DNA of 64,000 nt from Amycolatopsis aidingensis (GTDB lineage Bacteria > Actinomycetota > Actinomycetes > Mycobacteriales > Pseudonocardiaceae): assembly GCF_018885265.1 (NCBI RefSeq), contig NZ_CP076538.1, positions 6,608,001 through 6,672,000 on the forward strand, in the 5' to 3' direction. The notes below the pieces were generated by a model, which had not been told where the DNA came from, did no database searches, and saw only the letters and a list, made by a program, of their open reading frames with translations. Made by a program: the position numbers and the translations under genes. How positions within the stretch are numbered: position 1 is the stretch's first letter; every line of letters starts with the position of its first letter. Positions 7,331 to 16,498 of this stretch are shown one piece after another.

Positions 7331-10189
7331 CTAAGAGTCCGCGGGTGGCACCGCCTCGAGCTCGGCCCGTACCTCGTCCGCCGCATGCGGACTCACCCGT
7401 TCGTGTAGCTCCAACGAGGCGGCGAACTGGGCACGAGCGCCCTCGAAATCACCCATAGTTCGCAAAACCCGCCCTAATGTGAGACGCGCCACACCCTCTT
7501 GCAGGAGCAGCCCGCGCGCCTCGGTCACCGCGATCGCCTCCCTGGCGTACCGCTGGGACTCCGCAGGCCTGCCGATCGCCAGCTGCATCTCGGCGAGGTT
7601 GTTCAGCGACACCACGGCATAACTGTCGTCCCCGAGCTTACGATCGATTTCCAGCGAACGGAGCTGGTGTGCGATCGCCTCGTGGTAGCGGCCTGCGCGT
7701 TTCTCCGCCTCCGCGCAGTTGTTCAGCGCCTGCCCGCCCAGTGCGAGGTCGCCGAGTCGTTCGGTGTCCTCGATCGCGGCGCTCAGCCGGGAGATGGCCT
7801 CCTGGTAGCGCTCGCAGAGGGTCAGCGCGCAGCCGAGGTGGATGTTCGCCGAGATCAGCAGCCGCTCGTCGCCGAGTTCGCCCGCGAGCTCCAGCGCCTG
7901 CTCGGCATCGGCGAGGCTGCTCTCGGCCCGGCCGAAGATCAGCGCCACCGCGCACCGCGAGATCAGCATCCAGCAGCGGCCGAGCAGGCTGCCCGAGTCC
8001 TCGGCCGAGGCCAGCCCGAGATCCACCAGCAGCCGCCACTCGTCCCACAGCGGTCGCACGACCCGGTAGGTGTGCACCACCCTGGCCAGCTGCCAGGCCT
8101 CGGTGTGCAGCCCCCGGGAGCGGGCCTGGCGGATGATCGCCAGCAGGTTCGGCCATTCGGCCACGAACCAGTCCAGCGCCTCGTCGTACCCGGTGGGATC
8201 GGCGGCGATCCCGGCCAGCCCGGTGAACTCGAGCGGGTCGACGATGCGCAGCAACCGCCTGCGCGCCCGGTCCGCGGAGGCCTGGTAGTAGTGCAGCGCC
8301 CTGGTGAGCACCGCGGTGCGTTCCGCCCCGGTCAGCTCGGCCGCGGCGAGGTCCCGCAGGTACAGCCGGACCAGGTCGTGCGGGGTGAAGACGTCCGGAG
8401 CGGTCTCGGTCAGCAGGTGGTGCGCGGCCAGCACCCGCAGCCCGCGCCGCGCGGTCTCGGGGTCGACACCGCAGGCGGTTGCGGCCAGGCCCACCCCGGC
8501 CGAGCAGGAGGTGAGCGCGCCGAGGGCGCGGAAGATCGCGGCGGCCGCTGCCGGCAGGCCGCGGTAGGACACGTCCAGCGCGGCCCGCACGCTGGTGTCC
8601 CCGCCGTCGGCGTCCGCGAGGTCCAGCGCGGCCAGCCTGGTCCGCTCGCTCGCCAGTTCCTCGAGCAGCTGGGTCACCGTCCACTCCGGGGCCGCGGCGA
8701 GCCGCGCGCCTGCGATCCGCAGGGCCAGCGGGAGGTAGCCGCACAGCTCGGCGAGCCGTGCGTGCCTGCCCTGCGGGTCGGGCCCGGCCAGCTCCTCGAT
8801 CAGCCGGACCGCGTCCTGCGCGGTGAGCACGTCCAGGGCGTACAGCTTGGCCGCGTTGGACACCGCAAGACCGTCCAACCGGGACCGGCTGGTGATCAGG
8901 GTCAGTGAGCGCGCACCCGGCGGCAGCAGCGGGCGGACCTGCTCGGCGGTGCGGGCGTCGTCCAGCAGCACCAGCACCTTCTTCTCGGCCAGCAGCGAGC
9001 GGTACAGCGCGATGCGTTCCGGCAGCCGCTCGGGCAGTTCGGCTGCCGGCACCCCGAGGCCGAGCAGGAAGTGGGAGAGCACCTCCGCGGGGTCGGCAGG
9101 CTCGCGGTGCGGGTCGAACCCGCGCAGCGCGGCGAACAGCACCCCGTCCTCGAAGGCGTCCACGGCCTCGTGCGCCCAGGAGATGGCCAGCGCGCTCTTG
9201 CCGATCCCGGCGGCTCCGGTGAGCACGCCGATGGCACGCGCCCCCTGCTGGGCCCGCACCCGCAGGTCGTTCAGCCAGGACAGCTCGGGGGCGCGCCCGG
9301 CGAGGCTGGGCACGGCCGGTGGCAGCTGGGTGAGCGCGAGCCGGGTACGCGGCCAGCCGGTGTGCTCGGCGAGCTCGTCCTTGAGCAGTTGGTCGTGCAG
9401 GGTGCGCAGCTCAGGGCCGAGGTCGATGCCGAGCCGCTCGCCGACCTGCCGGGAGGCCTGCCGGTACACCTCGAGCGCATCGGCCCGCCGCCCGGAGCGG
9501 TACAGCGCGAGCATCAGCTGCCGCACCGCGCGCTCGTCCGCCGGGTTCTCCCGCACCAGCGGGGCCAGCTCGGCGATCAACTCGGCATGCTTGCCGAGCT
9601 CGAGGTCGGCGTCCACCCTGGCGCCGTGCACGGCCTGGCGCAGTTCCTCCAGCTCGGGAGCGGCGATGGAAGCGGGTACCCCGCCGAGCACCGGCCCTTG
9701 CCACAGCGCGAAGGCCTCACCGAGCAGCTCCGCCCGCCGCTCCACCGGGGCGACCGCGGCGCGCTCCAGCAGGGCGCGGGCGCGGTGCACGTCCACCCGG
9801 TCCGGGGCGATCGTCAGCCGGTATCCCGGGGTGGCGGTGTGGATCTCGACCGGAGCGGCGCCTGCCGGGTCCGGATGCTCCCCGTGCAGCGAGCGGAGCA
9901 CCCGGCGCAGGTGGGACACGTTGCCGTGCACGATGGTCCGCGCGGTGGCAGGTGGTTCGTGGCCCCAGAGCCCGTCGATGATGTCGTCCAGGGTGACCAC
10001 CTTGTTGGCGTCCAGCGCCAGCAGGGCCAGCAGGCCACGCACCCCTGGGCCGCCGACCGGTACCTGCCTGCCGTCGGCAATCAGCTGTACCGGGCCGAGC
10101 AGCTGGATCCGCACCTCGGCCGGCTCCGTCGACTCCCCCGCGCCGGTGTCGCGTGCGTCCACATCGCGCTCCCGTGTCCGACTCCCCAT
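7331..10189 (-). CDS. AfsR/SARP-type transcriptional regulator with NB-ARC and TPR domains
   Basis: This large regulator (952 aa from the ATG at 10189) has an OmpR-like winged helix (EVRIQLLGPVQLIADG to about residue 100), a bacterial transcriptional activation domain, an NB-ARC STAND ATPase with P-loop GAAGIGKSALA and Walker B VLVLLDDA, and C-terminal TPR repeats (for example ALNNCAEAEKRAGRYHEAI). AfsR-type SARPs activate secondary-metabolite or developmental promoters after ATP-driven switching. The start is uncertain: GTG at 10162 has a better GGGAG ribosome site. It lies downstream of ectD, separated by two hairpins, so it is probably independently transcribed. No biosynthetic cluster lies next to it. 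Confidence 0.92.
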   Translation of the reverse strand: MGSRTRERDVDARDTGAGESTEPAEVRIQLLGPVQLIADGRQVPVGGPGVRGLLALLALDANKVVTLDDIIDGLWGHEPPATARTIVHGNVSHLRRVLRSLHGEHPDPAGAAPVEIHTATPGYRLTIAPDRVDVHRARALLERAAVAPVERRAELLGEAFALWQGPVLGGVPASIAAPELEELRQAVHGARVDADLELGKHAELIAELAPLVRENPADERAVRQLMLALYRSGRRADALEVYRQASRQVGERLGIDLGPELRTLHDQLLKDELAEHTGWPRTRLALTQLPPAVPSLAGRAPELSWLNDLRVRAQQGARAIGVLTGAAGIGKSALAISWAHEAVDAFEDGVLFAALRGFDPHREPADPAEVLSHFLLGLGVPAAELPERLPERIALYRSLLAEKKVLVLLDDARTAEQVRPLLPPGARSLTLITSRSRLDGLAVSNAAKLYALDVLTAQDAVRLIEELAGPDPQGRHARLAELCGYLPLALRIAGARLAAAPEWTVTQLLEELASERTRLAALDLADADGGDTSVRAALDVSYRGLPAAAAAIFRALGALTSCSAGVGLAATACGVDPETARRGLRVLAAHHLLTETAPDVFTPHDLVRLYLRDLAAAELTGAERTAVLTRALHYYQASADRARRRLLRIVDPLEFTGLAGIAADPTGYDEALDWFVAEWPNLLAIIRQARSRGLHTEAWQLARVVHTYRVVRPLWDEWRLLVDLGLASAEDSGSLLGRCWMLISRCAVALIFGRAESSLADAEQALELAGELGDERLLISANIHLGCALTLCERYQEAISRLSAAIEDTERLGDLALGGQALNNCAEAEKRAGRYHEAIAHQLRSLEIDRKLGDDSYAVVSLNNLAEMQLAIGRPAESQRYAREAIAVTEARGLLLQEGVARLTLGRVLRTMGDFEGARAQFAASLELHERVSPHAADEVRAELEAVPPADS

Positions 10190-10284
10190 TCGTAAACGGA
10201 CCTCGAAAGTACCGCGCGGCCAGGAGAGCGCGGGGCGTTTCGGCCGGGATCGACCCACCAGCCGGACAAGCACACCCGATCAGA

Positions 10285-10337
10285 CGAGTGCGGCCCCGCA
10301 CCATCAGTCCCGATCTGATGGTGCGGGGCCGCACTCG
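10285..10337. repeat. Perfect 23-bp inverted repeat
   Basis: Arms at 10285-10307 and 10315-10337, beginning CGAGTGCGGCC, are perfectly complementary around a 7-nt loop. The 318-bp interval between ectD and the AfsR-like gene holds this hairpin and the ectD terminator but no gene. The hairpin lies about 95 bp upstream of the AfsR-like start, so it may be a second terminator, an operator or a dispersed hairpin element. Confidence 0.75.
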
Positions 10338-10451
10338 GTGCTACTCGACGGCGGATCGCAGGACGCTCCGCCGGATGTCTTCGCCTCCACCCGGTCCGGA
10401 TCTCACCCCGAGCGAAAATCCGGACCACCTTCAGCGTGACGGGGACAACAT

Positions 10452-10499
10452 AACAGGGCGCGAGCGGACCGCTACAGGCGGCCCCACTCGCGCCCTGTT
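10452..10499 (-). terminator. Probable ectD operon terminator
   Basis: Arms of 13 bp (AACAGGGCGCGAG at 10452-10464 and its complement at 10487-10499) lie immediately after the ectD stop. Reading the minus strand the stem is followed by a T-rich stretch (TTATGTTGT), consistent with termination of the ect transcript; a TTTT tract on the other strand could make it bidirectional. Confidence 0.7.
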
Positions 10500-10507
10500 T
10501 TACCTGG

Positions 10508-11407
10508 TCAGCGCGACAGCGGGGTGAAGTCCCTGCTGCCGATGAACCCCGGCCGCCGCTTGCTCGCCGCAAACGGCTCCACCAGCGTGTTCTCCACGCT
10601 GTTGAACACCAGGAAGATGTTCGAGCGCGGGTACGGCGTGATGTTGTTGCCGGAACCGTGCATGATGTTGGAGTCGAAGAACAGCGCCGAGCCCGCCGGA
10701 CCGGTGAACTGGTCGATCCCGTGCTCGGCCGCCATCTTGGTGATGTCGTCCTCGGTCGGGACGCCGATCCGCTGCTCTTTGAGCGAGGTCTTGTAGTAGT
10801 CCTCCGGCGTCTGCCCGATGCACTGCACGAACGTACGCTGCGACCCCGGCATGACCATCAGGCCGCCGTTGAACGGGTAGTTGTCGGTCAGCGCGATCGA
10901 GCAGCTCACCGCACGGGGGCGGGGCATACCGTCCTCCGCGTGCCAGGTTTCGAAGTCGGAGTGCCAGTAGAAGCCGGAACCCCGGAAACCCGGCATGTAG
11001 TTGACCCGGCTCTGATGGATGTAGACCTCTGACCCGAGGATCTGCCGCGCCCGGTCGAGGACCCTCGGGTCCCTGGCCAGCTCGCTGATCAGCTCACTGA
11101 TCTTGTGCACCTCGAAGATCGACCGGACCTCGCCGGAAGCCTTCTCCGTGACGACACGCTCGTCTGCCTTCAGCTCCTGGTCCGAGGACAGCCGGACCAG
11201 CTCCTGCCAGTAGCCCTGGACCTCGGCAGGCGAAAGCAGACCCTCGACGACCGAGTAGCCCTTGCCGTCATGCGACGCAAGGTCGGCGGCGTCGATAGGG
11301 CCGTCGGACTCGCTGCCCCACACGGTCGGATCCACCCGATCCATGAGTTCCGGCTGACCCGCGATCCGGGTCGGGTAGCTGTCCTCCACACGAGTGTCCG
11401 TGAGCAT
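10508..11407 (-). CDS. ectD: Ectoine 5-hydroxylase
   Basis: This 299-aa Fe(II)/2-oxoglutarate dioxygenase converts ectoine to 5-hydroxyectoine. The EctD iron-site signature HSDFETWHAEDGMP and the later SNIMHGSGNNITPYPRSN segment with the distal His are present. The ATG at 11407 was chosen because the protein from there has the usual EctD length, and AGGAGG lies 11 nt upstream. It is the last gene of ectABCD, 79 bp after ectC, and is followed by a terminator-like hairpin. Its presence predicts that the host makes hydroxyectoine for salt, drought or heat protection. Confidence 0.96.
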   Translation of the reverse strand: MLTDTRVEDSYPTRIAGQPELMDRVDPTVWGSESDGPIDAADLASHDGKGYSVVEGLLSPAEVQGYWQELVRLSSDQELKADERVVTEKASGEVRSIFEVHKISELISELARDPRVLDRARQILGSEVYIHQSRVNYMPGFRGSGFYWHSDFETWHAEDGMPRPRAVSCSIALTDNYPFNGGLMVMPGSQRTFVQCIGQTPEDYYKTSLKEQRIGVPTEDDITKMAAEHGIDQFTGPAGSALFFDSNIMHGSGNNITPYPRSNIFLVFNSVENTLVEPFAASKRRPGFIGSRDFTPLSR

Positions 11408-11486
11408 CAAGCTGCTCGCCTCCTCATGATTCCTTCCTGTTTTTCTGCCCCATTCTTTGGTGGTAGGGACGCCAGTCAGTCCGGCG

Positions 11487-11903
11487 TCAGGAGGTGACGC
11501 CGTCCGCAAGGTCGTCTTCCTCGCGGACGATCGGGTACACGCCGTTCTCGTCGTGCACCTCCCTGCCGGTCACCGGCGGGTTGAAGACGCACACCGTGCG
11601 CATGTCCGTCCGCGGCCGTACCTGGTGCTTGTCGTGGTTGTTCAGCAGGTACAGGGAGCCGGGCTTGAGCTGGTGCGTCTCGCCGGTGGCCTTGTCGGTG
11701 ATCTCGCCTTCGCCCTCGAAAACGAACACCGCCTCGATGTGGTTCGCGTACCAGAAATCGTTGACGGTTCCCGCGTACAGCGTGGTCTCATGCACCGAGA
11801 AGCCGGCCTTCTCCTTGGCCAGCACAATCCGCTTGCTGCGCCAGTTCGGAGTCTTGATGTCGGCGTCGGTATCGGTGATCTCATCGAGGGTGCGGACGAT
11901 CAA
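11487..11903 (-). CDS. ectC: L-ectoine synthase
   Basis: This 138-aa cupin enzyme cyclises N-gamma-acetyl-L-2,4-diaminobutyrate to ectoine. It has the EctC start MIVRTLDEI, the cupin segments HETTLYAGT and [12 protein letters not shown], and [17 protein letters not shown]. Its length is typical of the family. It lies 45 bp downstream of ectB and upstream of ectD on the same strand. Confidence 0.97.
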   Translation of the reverse strand: MIVRTLDEITDTDADIKTPNWRSKRIVLAKEKAGFSVHETTLYAGTVNDFWYANHIEAVFVFEGEGEITDKATGETHQLKPGSLYLLNNHDKHQVRPRTDMRTVCVFNPPVTGREVHDENGVYPIVREEDDLADGVTS

Positions 11904-11948
11904 AACACTCTCCTTTGGTTCTTCCGCGACATGCGTGCTCTGGGTGGT

Positions 11949-13202
11949 TCAGGGCGCGAGTACCGCCTTGACCGACTCCTCGATGATCTCCAGGCCCTGG
12001 GTGAGCTCGGAGTCCGTGGTGGTCAGCGCGGGCAGCAGCTTCACGACCTCACCGTCCGGGCCGGAGGTCTCCATCAGCAGGCCCCGGTCGAAGGCGGCTG
12101 CGCATACCTTGCCAGCCGTCTCGCCGTCCGGAAACTCCAGGCCGCGGGCGAGGCCGCGGCCCTTGGCCAGCAGCTGCGCGTCCGGGTAGGTCCGCACGAT
12201 CTCGTTGAACACGCCGCCGATCCGCTCGCCCTTGGCCTTGGTGGACTTCTCCAGCTCGTCATCGCGCCAGTAGGTGCGCAGCGCCTCGGTGGCGGTGACG
12301 AAGGCCGGGCTGATGCCACGGAAGGTGCCGTTGTGCTCACCGGGCGACCACACGTCCAGCTCGGGGTTGATCAGGGTGAGCGCCATCGGGAGGCCGTAGC
12401 CGCCGATGGACTTGGAAAGGCAGATCATGTCCGGCTTGATGCCTGCGTCCTCGAAGCTGAAGAACGGGCCGGTGCGCCCGCAGCCCATCTGCACGTCGTC
12501 CAGGATCAGCAGGATGCCGTGCCGCTTGCACAGCTCGGAGAGGCCCTGGAGCCACTCCAGCCTGGCTGCGTTGATCCCGCCCTCGCCCTGCACGGTCTCC
12601 ACGATCACCGCGGCGGGCTCGTTCAGCCCGCTGCCGGAGTCCTCCAGCAACCGCTCGAAGTAGAGGAAGTCCGGGTAGGCGCCGTCGAAGTACTTGTCGT
12701 AGGGCATCGGCGTGGCGTGCACCAGCGGGATGCCCGCGCCGCCGCGCTTCATCGAGTTCCCGGTCACCGAGAGGGCGCCGAGGGTCATGCCGTGGAAGGC
12801 GTTGGTGAAGTTGATGACCGACTCCTTGCCGGTCACCTTGCGGGCCAGCTTCAGCGCGGCCTCCACCGCGTTGGCGCCGCCGGGTCCCGGGAAGATCACC
12901 TTGTACTCCATGGAACGCGGCTTCAGGATCACCTCGTCCAGGCTCTCCAGGAAGTCCCGCTTGGCCACGGTGAACATGTCCAGGGAGTGGGTGACACCGT
13001 CCCGGGAGATGTAGTCGATCAGCGCTTTCTTCAGCGCCGGGTTGTTGTGCCCGTAGTTGAGCGCCCCCGCCCCGGCGAAGAAGTCAAGATAGGCTTTGCC
13101 GTCCTCGGCGTAGAGCCAACTCCCCTGCGCCCGGTCGAACACGGTCGGCCAGCTACGACTGTAGCTGCGCACTTCCGATTCGAGCGTTTCGAAGATGCTC
13201 AC
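11949..13202 (-). CDS. ectB: Diaminobutyrate-2-oxoglutarate transaminase
   Basis: The product (417 aa) is a class III PLP-dependent aminotransferase making L-2,4-diaminobutyrate from aspartate-semialdehyde with glutamate as donor. Visible motifs include [51 protein letters not shown], and the PLP lysine in [15 protein letters not shown]. The length and motifs match EctB. It follows ectA by 73 bp in the ect operon. Confidence 0.97.
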   Translation of the reverse strand: MSIFETLESEVRSYSRSWPTVFDRAQGSWLYAEDGKAYLDFFAGAGALNYGHNNPALKKALIDYISRDGVTHSLDMFTVAKRDFLESLDEVILKPRSMEYKVIFPGPGGANAVEAALKLARKVTGKESVINFTNAFHGMTLGALSVTGNSMKRGGAGIPLVHATPMPYDKYFDGAYPDFLYFERLLEDSGSGLNEPAAVIVETVQGEGGINAARLEWLQGLSELCKRHGILLILDDVQMGCGRTGPFFSFEDAGIKPDMICLSKSIGGYGLPMALTLINPELDVWSPGEHNGTFRGISPAFVTATEALRTYWRDDELEKSTKAKGERIGGVFNEIVRTYPDAQLLAKGRGLARGLEFPDGETAGKVCAAAFDRGLLMETSGPDGEVVKLLPALTTTDSELTQGLEIIEESVKAVLAP

Positions 13203-13275
13203 ACTAACTCCGTCTCTTACTCTATTCGTGCCCAGCGGGCGACTATTAACGTATTCTTGTCACCCGGGCGACGTA

Positions 13276-13809
13276 TCACGCACCGGCAAGCGGACCGATG
13301 CGGTAAATGTGTTCCGCCTCGTGCTCATCCGGGAAATCCGCGGCCGCGAACAGCTCCGCGGTCTCCAGTTCGGCGTCCCACCGCTTGGCAAAGGAGCGGA
13401 ACAGCCGGATGGACGCGTCGTTGTCCGGTGTGATGGTCGTCTCCAGGTAGCGCACGCCTCGCCGCACCAACCCCTCGAACAGGGTATCCAGCATGCGGCC
13501 GGCCAAACCACGGCCGCGTTGCGAGTCGTCCACGGCGACCTGCCACACGACGGCGGCGTCCTGCTTCGACTGGCGGCGGTAGCCGATCACGAATCCGACG
13601 GCCACTCCGTCCACTCGCGCCACCACGGAGGTGTCGGCGAAATCATGACACCACAACAAGTAGGCGTACGACGAGTTCAGGTCCAGCTTTTGTGAATCGC
13701 GCGCGATTCGCCAGAGGGCCGCACCATCCGACTTGGCGGGTGATTCGATCACCACATGGTCGGCCGCTGCATTGTCGCCGTTGGCACGCTGTATGTGCTT
13801 TCCGGACAT
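13276..13809 (-). CDS. ectA: L-2,4-diaminobutyrate acetyltransferase
   Basis: A GNAT enzyme of 177 aa that acetylates the gamma-amino group of diaminobutyrate. The acetyl-CoA loop is in VAVDDSQRGRGLAGRMLD, and LNSSYAYLLWCHDFADTS is characteristic of EctA. It is the first gene of the operon. No clear Shine-Dalgarno sequence precedes the ATG at 13809, so either translation starts from a short leader or another start is used. No regulator such as EctR is adjacent. Confidence 0.95.
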   Translation of the reverse strand: MSGKHIQRANGDNAAADHVVIESPAKSDGAALWRIARDSQKLDLNSSYAYLLWCHDFADTSVVARVDGVAVGFVIGYRRQSKQDAAVVWQVAVDDSQRGRGLAGRMLDTLFEGLVRRGVRYLETTITPDNDASIRLFRSFAKRWDAELETAELFAAADFPDEHEAEHIYRIGPLAGA

Positions 13810-14187
13810 ATCAATGCAACCTAACAGAAGCTTTTGCCCAGCTCAGCCGCGCTGCACCCGCGGCAGGCGACCTACCTGCGGCGATGAGGAAACACCTGTG
13901 AGAATGACGACACAAGTGTACCGTCTGCGCGGTCGCTGTGCTAGGAGCGCAGCACGAACGGCCTCGGCTTGGCCGCGGTACCCGCACGCTGACCAGCGCC
14001 GAGGCTGACTACGCGCACACGGTAGTGGGACGACAGCGGAAACGCGAGTGGGTAAGCGCCGAATACTCCACTCGGCCGCAGCGGCACGCACACCACGGGT
14101 TACGACAATCCGGTGATCCGCGTGTATTCGACCACCGTACGTAGTGGCGATCGGCAACACTGCCGGACCGGCAAGCCGGCCCGGACC
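13810..14187. other. ect promoter region / intergenic
   Basis: This 378-bp interval separates ectA (minus) from the membrane-protein gene (plus). I see no supportable gene in it; short open frames lack ribosome sites. It must hold the ect promoter, but no convincing -35/-10 pair or known operator stood out. Confidence 0.5.
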
Positions 14188-15087
14188 GTGGAGACCTCGT
14201 TGATCCTGCTTTACCTGCTCGTGTTTCGCTTCGCCCTGTGGGTGGGGTTCAGTCCACTGCGCCTGGCCGGCCGGATATACGGCAGGTACGGATTCGCCAG
14301 GGAGTTCCAGTTCCGGGCCGGCGACGTCGGGCTGCCGGACGAGCCGGCGAACACCGTGCTCGAGCGGCTGCTCACCGCGCGCGCCCTGATCGCGCTCGGC
14401 GTGCTCACGATAGCGGTGCAGGCCGTGCTCGACCCGCCGTCGGCGCTGCGCAAACTTGCCTCCATCGGTAGCTGGCAGGACGGCCTGGTCGTCCTGCTCA
14501 CGGCTCCGGTCGGGATCAGCCTGCTCGCTCCGCTGCTGGTCGTGCTCGCGCGCGGCGGCCATCGTGCTCGTACGGCCCGCGCACTCGTCCGGCCGGTGGC
14601 GACCGGCCTGTTCAGCGCGTTGTTGCTGGTCATCGTCGCGGCGCCACCGATCCCGGTGGTCACCGGCACGCTGGACCGGATCGTCGGCTGGCTCAGCCAG
14701 GGTGTGCTCCGCGTGCCGCTGGTCGCGATGGCAGGCGACGAGCGGGTCCCGCCGGTGCTGCTGTTCCCGTTGCTCTGGGTGCTGCTGTTCTTCGTCGGCG
14801 CGGCCTACCTTGCCCAGCGCAACGGGCTGTGTGCCCGGAAGGACCATGACCTGCTGTGGCTGCTGGCCCCGCTGCTCAGCGTGTGGTCAAGCTGGTGGAT
14901 CGCGCTGACCAAGCTCGGAGCTCCGCCGGAGCAGCTCGCCGCGCTGGAGCCGTGGGAGTACACCCTCAGCTGGCTGGCCACGCCGGTGACCGTGACGGTC
15001 CTGGCCGCCGTCGAGATCAGGAAGCTGCGGGCGGACGGCATCAGGTTCCGCACCAGGAACCCCGCGCGCCTCCGGCTCGCGAGATGA
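14188..15087 (+). CDS. Polytopic membrane protein of unknown function
   Basis: The 299-aa product (from GTG 14188) has about six to seven hydrophobic stretches, starting TSLILLYLLVFRFALWVGF and including LLFPLLWVLLFFVGAAYLA. A start at GTG 14113 is possible but adds a polar, non-conserved-looking extension. I do not recognise a family. The stop codon overlaps the ATG of the next GNAT gene (ATGA), which implies coupled expression. No transport or enzyme motif is visible. Confidence 0.75.
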   Translation: METSLILLYLLVFRFALWVGFSPLRLAGRIYGRYGFAREFQFRAGDVGLPDEPANTVLERLLTARALIALGVLTIAVQAVLDPPSALRKLASIGSWQDGLVVLLTAPVGISLLAPLLVVLARGGHRARTARALVRPVATGLFSALLLVIVAAPPIPVVTGTLDRIVGWLSQGVLRVPLVAMAGDERVPPVLLFPLLWVLLFFVGAAYLAQRNGLCARKDHDLLWLLAPLLSVWSSWWIALTKLGAPPEQLAALEPWEYTLSWLATPVTVTVLAAVEIRKLRADGIRFRTRNPARLRLAR

Positions 15088-15581
15088 TCGGCGGTATGCG
15101 GGAGGTCACCATCCGCCCGGCGAAGCGGGACGAGCTGGCCGCCGTCGCCGAGCTGCGCTGGCAGTGGGGCCTGGAAAGGGCCATGGAGCACGGCGACTCG
15201 CCCGGCACCGGGCACGAGGAGTTCGTGGCCCGCTTCCTGGACTGGGCCGGCAGGCACGGGCACTCCCACCATTGCCTGGTCGCGGTCCGCGACGGCCTGG
15301 TCATCGGCATGGCGTGGCTGGCGGTTCTCCAGCGGGTGCCGACCCCGCTTGCCGTCGAGCGGGCATCCGGCGACCTGCAATGCGTCTACGTCGTACCCGG
15401 GGAACGAGACGGCGGCCTCGGCGGCCTGCTGATCCAGGCGGTGCTGGCGCTCGCCCGCGAGCTTGGGCTCGAACGGGTGACGGTGCACTCCAGCATCCGG
15501 GCGGTTCCGGCATACGCGCGCCACGGGTTCGCGGCGTCCCCATGCCTGCTCCAGGCCGAGCCCGCCACCTCGTCGAGGTAG
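15084..15581 (+). CDS. GNAT-family N-acetyltransferase
   Basis: A 165-aa protein starting REVTIRPAKRDELAAVAELRWQW. The central strand and acetyl-CoA loop are LQCVYVVPGERDGGLGGLLIQAVLALARELG, and the C-terminus has the HSSIRAVPAYARHGF motif typical of GNAT enzymes. The substrate is unknown. It overlaps the membrane-protein gene by 4 nt; ATG 15096 is an alternative start. Confidence 0.88.
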   Translation: MIGGMREVTIRPAKRDELAAVAELRWQWGLERAMEHGDSPGTGHEEFVARFLDWAGRHGHSHHCLVAVRDGLVIGMAWLAVLQRVPTPLAVERASGDLQCVYVVPGERDGGLGGLLIQAVLALARELGLERVTVHSSIRAVPAYARHGFAASPCLLQAEPATSSR

Positions 15582-15615
15582 TTTCCTTGCCGCCGCGACA
15601 TGCGAATATGAAGCC

Positions 15616-16191
15616 ATGCCGAACACGCTCACCCTCACCGGCGACGCCGAAGCCGACAAGCTGCTGTCCGAGGACCCGTTCGCCCTGCTCACCGGCATGC
15701 TGCTGGATCAGCAGATCGCCATGGAGGTGGCCTTCGCCGGGCCAAGGAAGATCGCCGAACGGATGGACGGCTTCAGCGTCACCAGGATCGCCGAGTCCGA
15801 TCTCGAGGAGTTCGTGGAACTCTGCGTGCAGAAACCGGCCATCCACCGCTACGGCGGCTCGATGGCGCGCCGGGTGCACACCCTGGCGCGGCACATCGTG
15901 GACAGCTACGGCGGGCGCACCGAGGCGATCTGGACCGAGGGCGATCCGGACGGCACGGAGGTGCTGAAGCGGCTCAAGGCGCTGCCCGGCTACGGGGAGC
16001 AGAAGGCCAAGATCTTCCTGGCCCTGCTCGGCAAGCAGCTGGGCGTCCAGCCGGCGGGCTGGCGCGAGGCCGCGGGAGCCTACGGCGAGGACGGGGCCCG
16101 CCGGTCCATCGCCGATGTCACCGGCCAGGACACCCTGGCCGAGGTCCGCGCCTTCAAGAAGGCAGCCAAAGCCGCCGCCAAGAAGGGCTGA
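15616..16191 (+). CDS. HhH-GPD family base-excision repair-like protein
   Basis: This 191-aa protein starts LTLTGDAEADKLLSEDPFALLTGMLLDQQI and has the helix-hairpin-helix LKALPGYGEQKAKIFLALL near residues 118-136, matching an actinobacterial HhH-GPD subgroup. The usual catalytic Asp segment downstream of the hairpin is not obvious (GVQPAGWREAAG instead), so glycosylase activity is uncertain. The C-terminus is Lys/Ala-rich (AAKAAAKKG), probably for DNA contact. Confidence 0.88.
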   Translation: MPNTLTLTGDAEADKLLSEDPFALLTGMLLDQQIAMEVAFAGPRKIAERMDGFSVTRIAESDLEEFVELCVQKPAIHRYGGSMARRVHTLARHIVDSYGGRTEAIWTEGDPDGTEVLKRLKALPGYGEQKAKIFLALLGKQLGVQPAGWREAAGAYGEDGARRSIADVTGQDTLAEVRAFKKAAKAAAKKG

Positions 16192-16498
16192 CCGCCCATG
16201 AGCGGGCCGGCACAGACAATGTTCGCCACCGAACAATTCCGCCCCGCGACGAACGATTACAAGCCGTCACAAATCTGATCACCAAAGAGCGAACGCTAGT
16301 CAATATGAGCGAACCACGGTGATCCGGAGCCGACGCCAACATATCGCAGGTTACCATATCCAACTATGCAATCCCGCGATAGATCTAGATCAAATATGTG
16401 GAAGGCACGATCGACCCCAAGTAACCTGCACCGGTTGGTGAGTCTCCGATTCCCATACGGACATATTCCGCTTCCTGAGTCCCGCGAACGGGCCCGCG
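16192..16498. other. AT-richer intergenic region with repeats upstream of the radical SAM cassette
   Basis: No gene is supportable here. The composition is lower in GC than the surroundings. It contains two direct GAGCGAAC octamers (16287-16294 and 16307-16314), enclosed by complementary GATCACC (16277-16283) and GGTGATC (16318-16324). These could be an operator or promoter for the downstream cassette. Confidence 0.45.

Noticed and set aside
7331..13809. A secondary-metabolite gene cluster controlled by the AfsR-like regulator
   Set aside because: The neighbours are complete ectoine genes and no PKS, NRPS, terpene or RiPP genes are present. Two hairpins separate the regulator from ectD.
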